A stretch of DNA of 64,000 bases from Labrys wisconsinensis (GTDB lineage: Bacteria > Pseudomonadota > Alphaproteobacteria > Rhizobiales > Labraceae), in assembly GCF_030814995.1 (NCBI RefSeq), contig NZ_JAUSVX010000019.1:101496-165495 (forward strand). Direction: 5' to 3'. This document shows positions 41,950-51,472 of this stretch, one piece after another. The position numbers and the translations under genes are program-made. The first letter of the stretch is position 1, and every line of letters starts with the position of its first letter. The notes under the pieces are model-generated. The model ran no database searches. It was given only the letters and a program-made list of their open reading frames with translations, and was not told where the DNA came from.

Positions 41950-43836
41950 ATGTCCAAGCCGGCCCAATCCTTCGAGCTGACGGCGGCCCAGGCCACGGTG
42001 CTCTACCTGCAACGGCAGATCTCGGCCTTCGACGGCCGGCGCCGGCGGCTGGTGGCCGGCATGTTCGGCATCTTCGGCCACGGCAATGTCGCGGGCATGG
42101 GCCAGGCGCTGGACGAGTATGGCGAGGCGCTGCCGTTCTACCAGCCCAAGAACGAGCAGGCGATGGTGCACGCCGCCATCGGCTACGCCAAGGCGACGAA
42201 CCGGACGTCCGTGCTCGCCTGCACCGCCTCGATCGGCCCGGGCTCGACCAACATGCTGACCGGGGCGGCGACGGCGACCGTCAACCGCATCCCGGTCCTG
42301 CTCTTCGCCTCCGACACCTTCGCCCATCGCCGTCCCGGCAACGTGCTGCAGCAGCTCGAGCACCCGATCGAGGCCGAGGTCTCGGTCAACGATTGCTTCC
42401 GGCCGGTCAGCCGCTTCTTCGACCGCATCTCCCGGCCCGAGCAGCTCCTCACCGCCCTGCCGGAGGCGATGCGGGTGCTGACCGACCCGGCCGAGACCGG
42501 CGCGGTGGTGATCGCCTTCCCGCAGGACGTGCAGGGCGAGGCCTTCGCCTATCCCGCCGCCTTCTTCGAGGAGCGCACCTGGACCATCCGCCGCCGCGTG
42601 CCGCACGAGGACGACATCGCCGAAGCCGCGGCGCTGCTGCTGAAAGCCCGCCGTCCGCTCGTCATCGCCGGCGGCGGCGTGCGCTACTCGCAGGCCGAGG
42701 CGGCGCTCGTCGCCTTCTGCAACGGCTTCGGCATTCCCGTCGCCGAGACCTTCGCCGGCAAGGGCACCGCGCGGGACGCCGAGCTGCTGCTGGGCGGCGC
42801 CGGCGTCACCGGCACCGGCGCCGCCGGGCGCATCGCCGAGGGCGCCGACCTGGTGCTCTGCATCGGCACCCGCCTGCAGGACTTCGCCACCGGCTCGCGC
42901 TCGGGCTTCCACGATCCCGCCGTGCGCTTCGTCGGCATCAACGTCAACGCCGCCGATGCCCACAAGCTCGGCGCCGCCGCGGTGGTCGGCGATGCCCGCC
43001 TGTCGCTCGAAGCGCTCGCCGGCCGGCTGAAGGCGGAGGGCTACGCCACATCGCCGGCCTATCGGCAGGAGGCGCGCGCGGCCGTGTCGGCCTGGAAGGA
43101 CCGCTATGCCGCCGACATCCTGCATAAGCAGGGCCAGCCGATGAACCAGGGCACCATCACCCGCCTGGTCAACGAGGCGGCGGGCGCCGGCGACGTGGTG
43201 GTCGCGGCCGCCGGCACGCCGCCGGGCGAGATCCTCAAGGCCTGGGACAACGGCGCCGGCTCCGACTGCTTCCTGGAATTCGGCTTCTCCTGCATGGGCC
43301 ACGAGATCCCGGCCGGCCTCGGCGTGCGCATCGCCCGGCCCGACCAGGGCGAAGTCTATGTCGTCATCGGCGACGGCACCTATCTCCTGTCGCCGACCGA
43401 GCTGGTCACGGCGGCGCAGGAAGGGCTGAAGGTCACGGTCGTGGTGATCGAGAATTACGGCTACCAGTGCATCCGCGATCTGCAGGAAGGCACGACGGGC
43501 ACGGAGAATTTCGGCAACGAGTTCCGCCGCCGCAGCGCCGGCGAGCGCCAGCCGAACGGGGCCTATCTCGAGGTCGACTATGCCGCCAACGCCCGGTCCA
43601 TGGGCGCGACGACCTTCAGCGCCGATACGCCGGAAGACCTGCAGGCGGCGCTGGCGCAGGCGCGCTCCGTCGCCGGCCCGGTGGTGATCGTCGCCAAGGC
43701 GGAGAAGCGCGGCCGCTCGATCGGCTCCGACGTCTGGTGGGACGTCGGCGTCGCCGCAACGACCAAGGCCGAGCAGACGCGCGAGGCCGTGAGCCGCTTC
43801 CTCGCCGGGCGCAAGCACCAGCGCGCCCTGGTGTGA
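41950..43836 (+). CDS. iolD: 3D-(3,5/4)-trihydroxycyclohexane-1,2-dione acylhydrolase
   Basis: Thiamine-diphosphate enzyme that hydrolytically opens the ring of trihydroxycyclohexanedione in myo-inositol catabolism, giving 5-deoxyglucuronate. 628 residues, the usual IolD length. N-terminal pyrimidine domain: LVAGMFGIFGHGNVAGMGQA and YQPKNEQAMVHAAIGYAKA with the activating Glu; central NAD/FAD-like domain; C-terminal diphosphate domain with GDGTYLLSPTELVTAAQ and IENYGYQ. The GHGNVAG and CIRDLQ segments are IolD-specific. First gene of a five-gene plus-strand operon (41950-47548). Confidence 0.93.
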   Translation: MSKPAQSFELTAAQATVLYLQRQISAFDGRRRRLVAGMFGIFGHGNVAGMGQALDEYGEALPFYQPKNEQAMVHAAIGYAKATNRTSVLACTASIGPGSTNMLTGAATATVNRIPVLLFASDTFAHRRPGNVLQQLEHPIEAEVSVNDCFRPVSRFFDRISRPEQLLTALPEAMRVLTDPAETGAVVIAFPQDVQGEAFAYPAAFFEERTWTIRRRVPHEDDIAEAAALLLKARRPLVIAGGGVRYSQAEAALVAFCNGFGIPVAETFAGKGTARDAELLLGGAGVTGTGAAGRIAEGADLVLCIGTRLQDFATGSRSGFHDPAVRFVGINVNAADAHKLGAAAVVGDARLSLEALAGRLKAEGYATSPAYRQEARAAVSAWKDRYAADILHKQGQPMNQGTITRLVNEAAGAGDVVVAAAGTPPGEILKAWDNGAGSDCFLEFGFSCMGHEIPAGLGVRIARPDQGEVYVVIGDGTYLLSPTELVTAAQEGLKVTVVVIENYGYQCIRDLQEGTTGTENFGNEFRRRSAGERQPNGAYLEVDYAANARSMGATTFSADTPEDLQAALAQARSVAGPVVIVAKAEKRGRSIGSDVWWDVGVAATTKAEQTREAVSRFLAGRKHQRALV

Positions 43837-43846
43837 GCAAACGGCC

Positions 43847-44857
43847 ATGCTCACGCTCGCCCTGTTCGGCGCCGGCCGCATCGGCCGGATCCACGCCCGG
43901 TCCATCGCCCGCCATCCGCGCGCGCGGCTGAGCCATGTCGTCGACCCCGACGGCGCGGCCGCCGCGGCGGTGGCGGCCGAAGCCGGCGGCGTGCCGGCCG
44001 ATGCCGAGGCCGTGTTCGCCGATCCGGCAGTCGACGCCGTGGTCATCGCCAGCACGGCCGAGACCCATGGCACGCTGATCGAGCGGGCGGCGGCGAGCGG
44101 CAAGGCGATCTTCTGCGAGAAGCCGATCGATCGCAGCACCGAGCGCACCCGCGCCGCGATCCGTACCCTGCGCCGGGCCGGGACCAGCCTGTTCCTCGGC
44201 TTCCAGCGCCGCTTCGACCCGAGCTTCGCCGCCTTGCAGCAGCGCCTCGCCGCCGGCGAGATCGGCCGTCCCGAGCTCGTCGTGCTGACCAGCCGCGACC
44301 CCGCGCCGCCGCCGATCCCTTACATCGAGCACTCGGGCGGGCTGTTCCGCGAATCCATGGTCCATGATTTCGACGTGGCGCGCTGGCTGCTGGGCGAGGA
44401 GCCGACCGAGGTCTACGCCACCGGCTCCTGCCTGGTCGACCCACGCATTGCCGCCGTCGGCAGCCCGGACACCGCAGCCGTGACGCTGAAGACCGCCGGC
44501 GGCGCCATCTGCGTCATCACGCTGTCCTGGCGCGCCGCCTATGGCTACGACCAGCGCGCCGAGGTGCTGGGCTCGGCCGGCATGCTGCGGCTCGACAACC
44601 GCCAGGCCACCAGCGTAGTCAAGGCCGACGCCGCGTCCATCGCCGGCGACCGGCCCTTGCCCTTCTTCCTCGAACGCTATGCCGAGGCCTACGAGGCCGA
44701 GCTCGACGCTTTCGTCACCGCGCTGGAGAGTGGGACGCCGTTCCGGCCGAACGAGGAGGACGGGCTGCGCGCCCTGATCCTGGCCGACTGCGCCGAGCAG
44801 TCCGCCCGCGCCGGCCTGCCCGTCGCCGTGCCCGGAGAGCTGGAGGTCGGCTCATGA
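43847..44857 (+). CDS. Inositol 2-dehydrogenase-like oxidoreductase (IolG family)
   Basis: NAD-dependent dehydrogenase of the Gfo/Idh/MocA family, 336 residues, typical IolG length. ALFGAGRIGRIHARSI (about 5-20), FCEKPIDRS with catalytic Lys (about 94), and PIPYIEHSGGLFRESMVHDF (about 150-169) with Asp and His as in inositol dehydrogenases. Ten bp after iolD, followed with ATGA overlap by the first lactonase. Oxidises a cyclitol, most likely myo- or a related inositol, to the inosose. Confidence 0.88.
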   Translation: MLTLALFGAGRIGRIHARSIARHPRARLSHVVDPDGAAAAAVAAEAGGVPADAEAVFADPAVDAVVIASTAETHGTLIERAAASGKAIFCEKPIDRSTERTRAAIRTLRRAGTSLFLGFQRRFDPSFAALQQRLAAGEIGRPELVVLTSRDPAPPPIPYIEHSGGLFRESMVHDFDVARWLLGEEPTEVYATGSCLVDPRIAAVGSPDTAAVTLKTAGGAICVITLSWRAAYGYDQRAEVLGSAGMLRLDNRQATSVVKADAASIAGDRPLPFFLERYAEAYEAELDAFVTALESGTPFRPNEEDGLRALILADCAEQSARAGLPVAVPGELEVGS

Positions 44858-45723
44858 CGCGCCGGGCTGAGCTGCTCTTTCCCGCCCAGACCGAGCTCGG
44901 GGAATGCCCGGTCTGGGACGCCGCGCGTGATTGCCTGTTCTTCATGGACGTCAGCGAGAAGCGCCTCCACCGCCTGGACTGGCGCAACCGCGCCCTCGGC
45001 ACGCTCGACCTGCCCGCCATCGGCGGCGGCCTGGTGCTCGGGCGCGATGGGGCGCTCATCGCCGGGCTCCAGACCGGCCTCCATCGCATCGATCCCGAGC
45101 GGGGCACGGTCTCCTTCCTGGTCGACCCCGAGCCGGACCGGCCGGACAACCGCCTCAACGAGGCCAAGTGCGACCCGCAGGGCCGGCTGTGGATCGGCTC
45201 CATGTCGACCCGCGACCGGTTGCCCTGCGGCCGGCTCTACCGCATGGAACGGGACGGACGGATCGCCGCCGTTCTCGACGGGATCATCATCCCCAATGCC
45301 CTGGTCTGGACCGGCCCGCAGACCATGCTGTTCGCCGACAGCGCCCGCCGGCTGATCTGGTCGTTCCGCTGCGATCCCGAGACCGGCGCCCTGTCCGAGC
45401 GGCGCGTCTGGGCCGATTGCAGCGCCGCGCCGGGCATGCCGGACGGCATCGCCCTCGATGCCGAGGGCTGCCTGTGGAACGCCGAGTTCGGCGGCGGGCG
45501 CATCGTGCGCTACGATCCGGCAGGTCGCCCGATCGAGACGGTTCCCCTGCCCGCCACCCAGGTGACGACCTGCGCCTTCGCCGGCGAGGGCCTGCGCCAA
45601 CTCGTGGTGGTGACCACCAAGCGCCTGCTCGATGCGCGTGGCCGGCAGGCGCAGAGCCATGCCGGCGACCTCTTCGTGATCGAGCCGCCGGCGCCAGGCG
45701 CGCCGGTGCCCTTGTTCGGATGA
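44854..45723 (+). CDS. SMP-30/gluconolactonase family protein, first copy
   Basis: Six-bladed beta-propeller metal-dependent lactonase, 289 residues. Metal ligands: Glu in LGECPVWD (about 16), Asn in LNEAKCD, Asn in IIPNALVW, Asp in GMPDGIALD. Opens sugar lactones formed by the dehydrogenases. ATG overlaps iolG-like stop (ATGA) with GGAGG upstream. Confidence 0.9.
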   Translation: MTRRAELLFPAQTELGECPVWDAARDCLFFMDVSEKRLHRLDWRNRALGTLDLPAIGGGLVLGRDGALIAGLQTGLHRIDPERGTVSFLVDPEPDRPDNRLNEAKCDPQGRLWIGSMSTRDRLPCGRLYRMERDGRIAAVLDGIIIPNALVWTGPQTMLFADSARRLIWSFRCDPETGALSERRVWADCSAAPGMPDGIALDAEGCLWNAEFGGGRIVRYDPAGRPIETVPLPATQVTTCAFAGEGLRQLVVVTTKRLLDARGRQAQSHAGDLFVIEPPAPGAPVPLFG

Positions 45724-46622
45724 CGCCCATGCCCTCCTCGCCCGATGTCCTGATCGCCTGCGGCTGCCGGCTGGCGGAATCGCCGATCTGGTCGCCCGCC
45801 GGCCGGACCCTGCACTGGGTCGACATCCCCGCCGGCCTCGTCCACCGCTGGCGGGCGGAGACCGGCGAGACTGCGTCCTGGCCGCTCGGCGAGGCGATCG
45901 GCAGCATCGCGCCCTGTGTTGACGGCAGCTGGCTCGCCGCCACCAAGACCGGCATCGGCCGTCTTGTCCTGGACGGCGGTGCCTATATGCCGTTCGCCAC
46001 GCCCGAGGCGGGGCGCCCGGCCATGCGTTTCAACGAGGGCAAGGTCGACCCGCGCGGCCGCTTCCTCGCCGGCACGATGAACGAGACGGTGCGCGAGCCC
46101 GACGGCACGCTGTACCGGCTCGATCCGGACCTGTCGCTGACACCGCTCCTCGGCGACGTCATCGTCCCGAACGGGCTGTGCTGGAGCCCGGACGGCCGGA
46201 CGATGTATTTCGCCGACACCCGCCGCCACGCCATCTCGGCCTTCGACTACGACCTCGACGACGGCGTGCCCACGAACCGGCGCATCCTCGTCGACCTCGC
46301 GAGCTATGGCGGCCTGCCCGACGGCGCCGCGGTCGACGACGAGGGGTGCCTGTGGGGCGCCCTGTTCGGCGGCGGCCGCATCGTGCGCTACACCCCGGAC
46401 GGGCGCATCGACCGGGCCATCGCCCTGCCGGTCAGCCAGGTCACGTCTCTCGCTTTCGGCGGGCGGGACGGGCGCACGTTGTTCGTCACCACCGCGCGCC
46501 ACCTCCTCGACGAGGCGGCGTTGCGCAGCCAGCCGCTGGCCGGGCATATCTTCGCCGTCGATGCCGGGGTCTCCGGCCGCCCCGATCCCCGCTTCGCCGG
46601 CAGCTTTGCGAGGCGGCCATGA
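45720..46622 (+). CDS. SMP-30/gluconolactonase family protein, second copy
   Basis: 300 residues, tandem paralog of 44854. Ligands: Glu in LAESPIWS (about 20), Asn in FNEGKVD, Asn in VPNGLCWS, Asp in LPDGAAVDD. ATG overlaps the previous stop (ATGA) although the ribosome site is weak, so translation is probably coupled. Two lactonases in one operon suggest two lactone substrates or one of them being a reversed, synthetic role. Confidence 0.9.
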   Translation: MTPMPSSPDVLIACGCRLAESPIWSPAGRTLHWVDIPAGLVHRWRAETGETASWPLGEAIGSIAPCVDGSWLAATKTGIGRLVLDGGAYMPFATPEAGRPAMRFNEGKVDPRGRFLAGTMNETVREPDGTLYRLDPDLSLTPLLGDVIVPNGLCWSPDGRTMYFADTRRHAISAFDYDLDDGVPTNRRILVDLASYGGLPDGAAVDDEGCLWGALFGGGRIVRYTPDGRIDRAIALPVSQVTSLAFGGRDGRTLFVTTARHLLDEAALRSQPLAGHIFAVDAGVSGRPDPRFAGSFARRP

Positions 46623-47548
46623 TCCTCACCTTCGAGATCGGCGGCTCGAGCATCCGCGCCGGGCTCTACGACCCCGCCGGCCATAGGGTCCTTCGCGAGG
46701 CGCGGGCGCCGACGCCGAGCTTCGTTACCGAGCCCGCGGCCGACACCGGGACCATCCTGGAGCGGCTGGGCCGCCGCCTCGCCGAGCTGGCCGTGGGGCT
46801 CGGCGCCGAGGCCCCGGATGCCGTCGGGATCGGCTATCCCGGCCCGGTGTCGCCGGAAGGGATCGCCCTTTCCTCCCCGACCATCCTCGGCGAAGGCCGC
46901 GACCGGCCGGTCGACGTCGCCGCCCTGGTGCGCGCCCATTTGCGGGCGCCTGATGTCGTGGTGGTCAACGACGTCACGGCCTGCGGCTATCGCTATGTCG
47001 CCGAGGGGCTCCGGGACTTCTGCCTGGTCAATGTCGGCTCGGGCGTCGGCAACAAGCTGTTCCTCGACGGGCGCGCCGTGGTCGGCCCCGGCGGGCGCGG
47101 CGGCGAGATGGGCCATTTCGCCATGGACATGCGGCCGGACGCGCCGCTCTGCCAGTGCGGCGGCCGCGGCCATCTCGCGGGCATCGCCTCCGGCCGGGGT
47201 GTCGAGGCGCATCTGCGCCGTGCCGCGGCGGCCGGCCCGACCACGGCCGAGATCGTCGCCGCCTTCCATGCTGGCGATCCCTGGACGCGGGCGCGCATCG
47301 CCGAGACCGCGGCGCCGCTGGCGCACGCCGTCGCCGGCCTGCACGCCATGGTCGGCGTCGAGCGCTTCATCCTGCTCGGCGGCTTTGCCCTCGCGATGGG
47401 CGAGCCCTATCGAGCGCTGCTCGCGGAGCTCTGCGCCCGGGCCGTCTGGGACCTCGGCCAGGACTGGGACGCCATGCTCACCCTCGGCGAGCCCGGCGAC
47501 CAGGACGGCCTGCTCGGCCTCGGCTACGTCGCCGGGCGGAGCCGATGA
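46619..47548 (+). CDS. ROK-family sugar kinase-like protein
   Basis: 309 residues. Phosphate-binding start FEIGGSSIRAGLYD (about 4-17) in place of DIGGTK; catalytic Asp in VVNDVTACGY (about 119); GRGGEMGHFAMDM with the zinc His (about 164). The zinc knuckle reads LCQCGGRGHLAGIASG: third Cys is His and the usual Glu of GCLE is missing. Length fits a kinase rather than a ROK repressor, since there is no DNA-binding N-terminus. Likely phosphorylates a sugar or cyclitol. Overlaps the previous stop (ATGA); last gene of the iolD operon. Confidence 0.85.
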   Translation: MILTFEIGGSSIRAGLYDPAGHRVLREARAPTPSFVTEPAADTGTILERLGRRLAELAVGLGAEAPDAVGIGYPGPVSPEGIALSSPTILGEGRDRPVDVAALVRAHLRAPDVVVVNDVTACGYRYVAEGLRDFCLVNVGSGVGNKLFLDGRAVVGPGGRGGEMGHFAMDMRPDAPLCQCGGRGHLAGIASGRGVEAHLRRAAAAGPTTAEIVAAFHAGDPWTRARIAETAAPLAHAVAGLHAMVGVERFILLGGFALAMGEPYRALLAELCARAVWDLGQDWDAMLTLGEPGDQDGLLGLGYVAGRSR

Positions 47549-47566
47549 GGAGCCTCCGCGGCCCCC

Positions 47567-48451
47567 TCACCGCAGGAAGCGCAGCATCGCCTCGGCCAGG
47601 GCCTCCGGCTGCTCCAGCGCCATGCTGTGGCCGCAGCGTTCGATCTCGACATAGTCGACATGGCTCGCGACGTTGCCGATCTGGCGCCGCGGCTCGTCCT
47701 TCATGAAATAGTCCGACCCGATCGCCAGCACAGGGATGTCGAGCTTCTCCTTCGCCCATTCGCGGGTCAGGCGGATATTCTCGAAATGGGCGCGGTAGAC
47801 GGCGAAGATGCCGCGCAGCCCGCCCGGCCCCGAGGCGCTGCGCACCCATTCGTCCACGGCCTCGTCCGAGAGCGCCGCCGGGTTGAAGGTCTCGTTCTTC
47901 ATCCAGGTCGACCAGAAGATCGCCTCGCGTCCCTGGATCAGCATTTCCGGCACGTCGCGCAGGAAGAAGAAGTTCACGTGCCAGGACCAGTGGATCGAGG
48001 CGACGTTCTCCTCGTTGAGGAAGGACCAGAGCTCGATGCCGAAGCCGGGCAGCAGCATCTCGCCGAAGGAGAGCTTCTTGACCCGCCGCCTCTCGCTCGC
48101 GGCGAGCGCATAGGCGAAGGCCGCGCCCCAGTCCTCGCCGGCGACGCAGAACGTGTCATGGCCGAGCGCGGTCATCAGCTGCGCCAGGTCCTGAGCCACC
48201 GTGGCCATGTCGTAGCCGGCGGCCGGCTTCTCCGACTCGCCGAAGCCGCGGATGTCGGGCGCGACCACGGTGACATGCGGGGTCAGCAGCGGGATCAGCC
48301 GATACCAGTAGGAGGCCGTCTTCGGCACGCCGTGCAGCAGGAGCAGCGGCGGCCCGGATCCGGCGGTGACGTAGTGCAGGCGCACGCCGTTCACCGCGGC
48401 CCGGCCGTGGACGGCTGGCCTGCCGGCATGGTCGCGGATCTCGATGGCCAT
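47567..48451 (-). CDS. Alpha/beta hydrolase, epoxide hydrolase/dehalogenase type
   Basis: 294 residues. The oxyanion loop LLHGVPKTASYWYRLIP (about 38-54), nucleophile Asp in AGEDWGAAFAY (about 107), acid Asp in LAIGSDYF (about 246) and His in CGHSMALEQP (about 273). Asp instead of Ser as nucleophile places it with epoxide hydrolases and haloalkane/haloacetate dehalogenases. Last gene of a three-gene unit with an isomerase and a MocA dehydrogenase. ATG has GGGAGGGCTCC upstream. Confidence 0.88.
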   Translation of the reverse strand: MAIEIRDHAGRPAVHGRAAVNGVRLHYVTAGSGPPLLLLHGVPKTASYWYRLIPLLTPHVTVVAPDIRGFGESEKPAAGYDMATVAQDLAQLMTALGHDTFCVAGEDWGAAFAYALAASERRRVKKLSFGEMLLPGFGIELWSFLNEENVASIHWSWHVNFFFLRDVPEMLIQGREAIFWSTWMKNETFNPAALSDEAVDEWVRSASGPGGLRGIFAVYRAHFENIRLTREWAKEKLDIPVLAIGSDYFMKDEPRRQIGNVASHVDYVEIERCGHSMALEQPEALAEAMLRFLR

Positions 48452-48478
48452 GGAGCCCTCCCGATGTGATGGGACGCG

Positions 48479-49384
48479 TCAGGCGGCGACGCGCTTCAGC
48501 TGCTCGTCGACGAAGCGCTTGGCGCGCGGCACGTCCGCCTCCTCCAGATGCTCGATGATCAGAGGGATGTTGGGATGCCGCTCGCTCAGCCGCTTGAGAT
48601 AGAGCGCATAGTTGAGGTCGCCCAGGCCCGGGCCCGGCATCTCGATGGCGCCGATGCCGCGGAAGCTGTGGGCGCTGGAGGCGTCCATCTCGGCATATTT
48701 CTCGCCCGCGTCCGCGGCCCGCTTCACGTCCTTGGCATGGGCGCACCTGACGTGCGCCGCCAGCGGCGCGTCGAAGATCCGGTTCAGCGTCTCGTCGATG
48801 CGATCGATATTGTGGTCCTCGAAATAGTTGGTCGGGTCCATCATCAGCCCGAAGCCGGGGCTGTCGATCTCCTCGACGATGCGGTTGGTCCGCTCGATCG
48901 TGCCGACGACATTGTTGACATAGGTCTCCAGGAGGAAGACGGCGCCGTGGTCCTCGGCATAGCGGGCGAGCTCGGCGAGGATCGCCCGGCACTCCAGATA
49001 GCCCGCCTCGGTCTGGTTCTTCGGATCGGGAATGTAGTCACTGTCGGCGTTGAAGGTGCCGGCTTCGCTGGCGACATAGGGCGTGCCGAGCAGCCGGGCG
49101 TGCTTGAGCGCGAACTTGACGTGGTCGATATAGGCCTGGCGCGTCGCCGGCTCCGGATGGGTCAGGTTCTTGTAGGCGGCGATGCAGGAGATCGGCAGGT
49201 CGGCGTCGCGGAAGGCGTCCGCCACGCGCCGGCAGTCGTCGACGGCCTTGGGACCGGGACGCAGGACCAGGTCCTTGAACGCGGTGTCGAGCTGGACGTT
49301 GGTGAACCCGTGCTGCTTGATGCGGCGGATCGTCTCGTCCAGGCCGTAGGGGAAGTAGCCGGTGAATATGCCGACGGACATCAT
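48479..49384 (-). CDS. Sugar phosphate isomerase/epimerase (xylose isomerase-like TIM barrel)
   Basis: 301 residues, AP_endonuc_2/IolE-type barrel. Metal ligands: Glu in LLETYVNNVVGT (about 152), Asp in MMDPTNYFEDHN (about 184), His in RCAHAKDVK (about 216) and Glu in IIEHLEEADV (about 282). Begins MMSVGIFTGYFPYGLDETI. Isomerises, epimerises or dehydrates a keto sugar or inosose. 35 bp after the MocA gene and 27 bp before the hydrolase in one operon with operator at 50677. Confidence 0.9.
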   Translation of the reverse strand: MMSVGIFTGYFPYGLDETIRRIKQHGFTNVQLDTAFKDLVLRPGPKAVDDCRRVADAFRDADLPISCIAAYKNLTHPEPATRQAYIDHVKFALKHARLLGTPYVASEAGTFNADSDYIPDPKNQTEAGYLECRAILAELARYAEDHGAVFLLETYVNNVVGTIERTNRIVEEIDSPGFGLMMDPTNYFEDHNIDRIDETLNRIFDAPLAAHVRCAHAKDVKRAADAGEKYAEMDASSAHSFRGIGAIEMPGPGLGDLNYALYLKRLSERHPNIPLIIEHLEEADVPRAKRFVDEQLKRVAA

Positions 49385-49419
49385 GGCTTCGGTCTTTCCT
49401 GCAGGGGGGACGGAGCGGA

Positions 49420-50586
49420 TCAGCGCAGGCGCGGCACGTCGACCCAGCCGTCGCCGCGGGCGGCCGCCAGCGCCGCGTCGAGGATCTCGCAGCAGCGCAG
49501 GCCATCCTCGAAATTGGGCGCCGGCGAGCGGCCGACGGCGATGGATTCGACCAGCTGCCGGGCGTTGAGCACGAAGGCCTCGGCATAGCCGATGCCCTGC
49601 CCCGGCGAGCCCTGGCCGCGACTGCCCTGCACGATGGGGAACCAGAACAGGTTGGCACCGGGATGAACGCCGCCGACCAGGATCTGGCGATAGCCGGCGA
49701 GATCCTGCGGGTCCTCGTCGGAATAGAAATGCAGCTCGTTGTTGCGTTCCCAGGAGAAGCGCAGCGCGCCGCGGTCGCCGACCACGGTGAAGAACACGTC
49801 GTTCTTGAACCCCGGCAGGGCCCAGCTCGCATGGACCGAGCCGACGGCGCCGTTCTCGAATTCCAGCATCGTCGTCACGAGGTCGTCGACCTCGACCGGC
49901 GCCTTGACGCCGGGGCGGCCGGGCAGGCTGCGCTCGGGGATGAAGGTACGGGTGCGCGCCGCGAGGCGCTTGACGTCGCCGACGAGGTAGCGGGCGAGGT
50001 CGAGGATGTGCGAGCCGATGTCGCCCGCCGCCCCCGAGCCGGCGGGGCCGCGGCGGAAGCGCCAGTGCAGCGGCACCGCATCGTCATTGTTGTGGTCCTG
50101 GAAGAAATGCCCTTCGAAATAGCGCACCGCGCCGATCCGGCCCGCGGCGATCACGTCGCGCGCCTGCCGGATGGCCGGCCAGTTGCGATAGGTGAAGTTG
50201 ACCATGTGCACCCGCCCCGAGGCGCGCGCGGCGTCGAGCATGCGCGCGGCGCCCGCCGCGTCGGTCGAGAGCGGCTTCTCGCACAGCACGTGCTTGCCGT
50301 GGGCGAAGGCGTCGGCGACGATCTCCTCGTGGCTGTCATTGGGCGTGGCGACGCTCACCACGTCGATGTCGTCGGCGCGGGTGACGTCCTTCCAGTCCGC
50401 CGAGGATTTCGACCAGCCCCAGCGATCGGCGGCGTCCCGCGCCAACCGCTCGTCGATGTCGGCGATCCGCACCAGCTCGATCGCCGGGCAGTCCGGCCAG
50501 GCCAGGGCTGGGAGGTTGCGGAAGGCCAGGCTGTGCAGCTTGACCATGTAGCCCCCGCCGATCATGCCGAAACGCAGCCTCGCCAT
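49420..50586 (-). CDS. Gfo/Idh/MocA-family oxidoreductase
   Basis: 388 residues from ATG at 50586 (AGGAGGCACGTGC upstream). FGMIGGGYMVKLHSLAFRN (about 6-24), LCEKPLSTDAAGA with catalytic Lys (about 103), GSGAAGDIGSHILDLARYLVG with Asp/His (about 190-200). Closely parallels the copy at 39738 in many blocks. First gene of the operon 50586 to 47567. Confidence 0.9.
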   Translation of the reverse strand: MARLRFGMIGGGYMVKLHSLAFRNLPALAWPDCPAIELVRIADIDERLARDAADRWGWSKSSADWKDVTRADDIDVVSVATPNDSHEEIVADAFAHGKHVLCEKPLSTDAAGAARMLDAARASGRVHMVNFTYRNWPAIRQARDVIAAGRIGAVRYFEGHFFQDHNNDDAVPLHWRFRRGPAGSGAAGDIGSHILDLARYLVGDVKRLAARTRTFIPERSLPGRPGVKAPVEVDDLVTTMLEFENGAVGSVHASWALPGFKNDVFFTVVGDRGALRFSWERNNELHFYSDEDPQDLAGYRQILVGGVHPGANLFWFPIVQGSRGQGSPGQGIGYAEAFVLNARQLVESIAVGRSPAPNFEDGLRCCEILDAALAAARGDGWVDVPRLR

Positions 50587-50676
50587 GCACGTGCCTCCTG
50601 GGAATGGCCGGTCGCGGGTTGCCGCTTGTCGCTCGCGGCCCTCGGCCGCGCCGGCTCGAAGCAGGCGTAACAGTTT

Positions 50677-50692
50677 TTGCATTGCTATGCAA
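50677..50692. promoter_or_regulatory. Operator TTGCATTGCTATGCAA
   Basis: Full match to TTGCAWWGCTWTGCAA, 90 bp before the MocA gene at 50586. Followed by AATTGCAGC, as after 39449-39464. Confidence 0.75.
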
Positions 50693-50826
50693 ATTGCAGC
50701 GAGACCAGGGACATGCGCATTTTGCCGCAGCATCGGAGGGAGAGTGATGCCGCGGACGGGCCGGCATGGAATGGATAGGGGTTCATCGCACGGCGAGGGT
50801 CCCGCCGCCCCCTCCGCCCTCTCACC

Positions 50827-51465
50827 TCACCGGCCGAGGTCCGTCGAAAACCCGAGCTCCTGCAGGTCCTCCGCGATCCCCGCAGCCGAGCGGTAGATCA
50901 GGCTGATGAATCCGGCGGCAGCGGCGAAGGCGGCGCTGGCCGGTTCGTCCTCGACCATGATGCGGGGCACGCCCGCCGGCAGGGCGGCGGCGGCGAGCGC
51001 GAACAGCGCCCCATCGCGCTTGTCGGCGCCCTGCTCGAAGGAGAGGAAACGGTGCTGCAGCAGCCGGTCGAGATGGAGACGGCGCTCGAGGTCGGCAGCG
51101 CGCTCGGCCGTGGTCTCGGCGATCACGCCGAGCGCGAAGCCGGCGGCGGCGAGGTGTTCGAGGAGGACGACCATGCCGGGATGGGGCTCGAAGCAGGCGA
51201 GCCAGGCGCGGCGGATCATCTCCGCATCAAGGCCGGTCGCGGCCTGCAGGCGCGGGCCGATCCAGGCCCAGAACGCCCCGGCCTCGATCTCGCCGCGGCG
51301 AAGGGCCCAGCTCTCCGGGCCGGAGAACAGGGTGGAGAGCGCCGCCCTGTCCGCACCGGTCTCGGTGGCGAGGCGCTCGATCAGGATGCGGGTGCCGTTG
51401 GTGAACAGCACGCCGCTGGCGTCGAAGCAGACGACCGCCGGGACGACCGATGCTACCGCATCCAT
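50827..51465 (-). CDS. HAD-superfamily hydrolase-like protein
   Basis: 212 residues. Motif I reads CFDASGVLFTN (about 13-23): the nucleophile Asp is present but the second Asp of DxD is Ser, as in HAD members that are not ordinary phosphatases. Motif II is IAETTAER, motif III region SFEQGADKRDG (Lys), motif IV VEDEPASAAFA. Cap insert about 25-90. Follows the VOC gene by 7 bp. Substrate unknown. Confidence 0.8.
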   Translation of the reverse strand: MDAVASVVPAVVCFDASGVLFTNGTRILIERLATETGADRAALSTLFSGPESWALRRGEIEAGAFWAWIGPRLQAATGLDAEMIRRAWLACFEPHPGMVVLLEHLAAAGFALGVIAETTAERAADLERRLHLDRLLQHRFLSFEQGADKRDGALFALAAAALPAGVPRIMVEDEPASAAFAAAAGFISLIYRSAAGIAEDLQELGFSTDLGR

Positions 51466-51472
51466 GCTGAAG

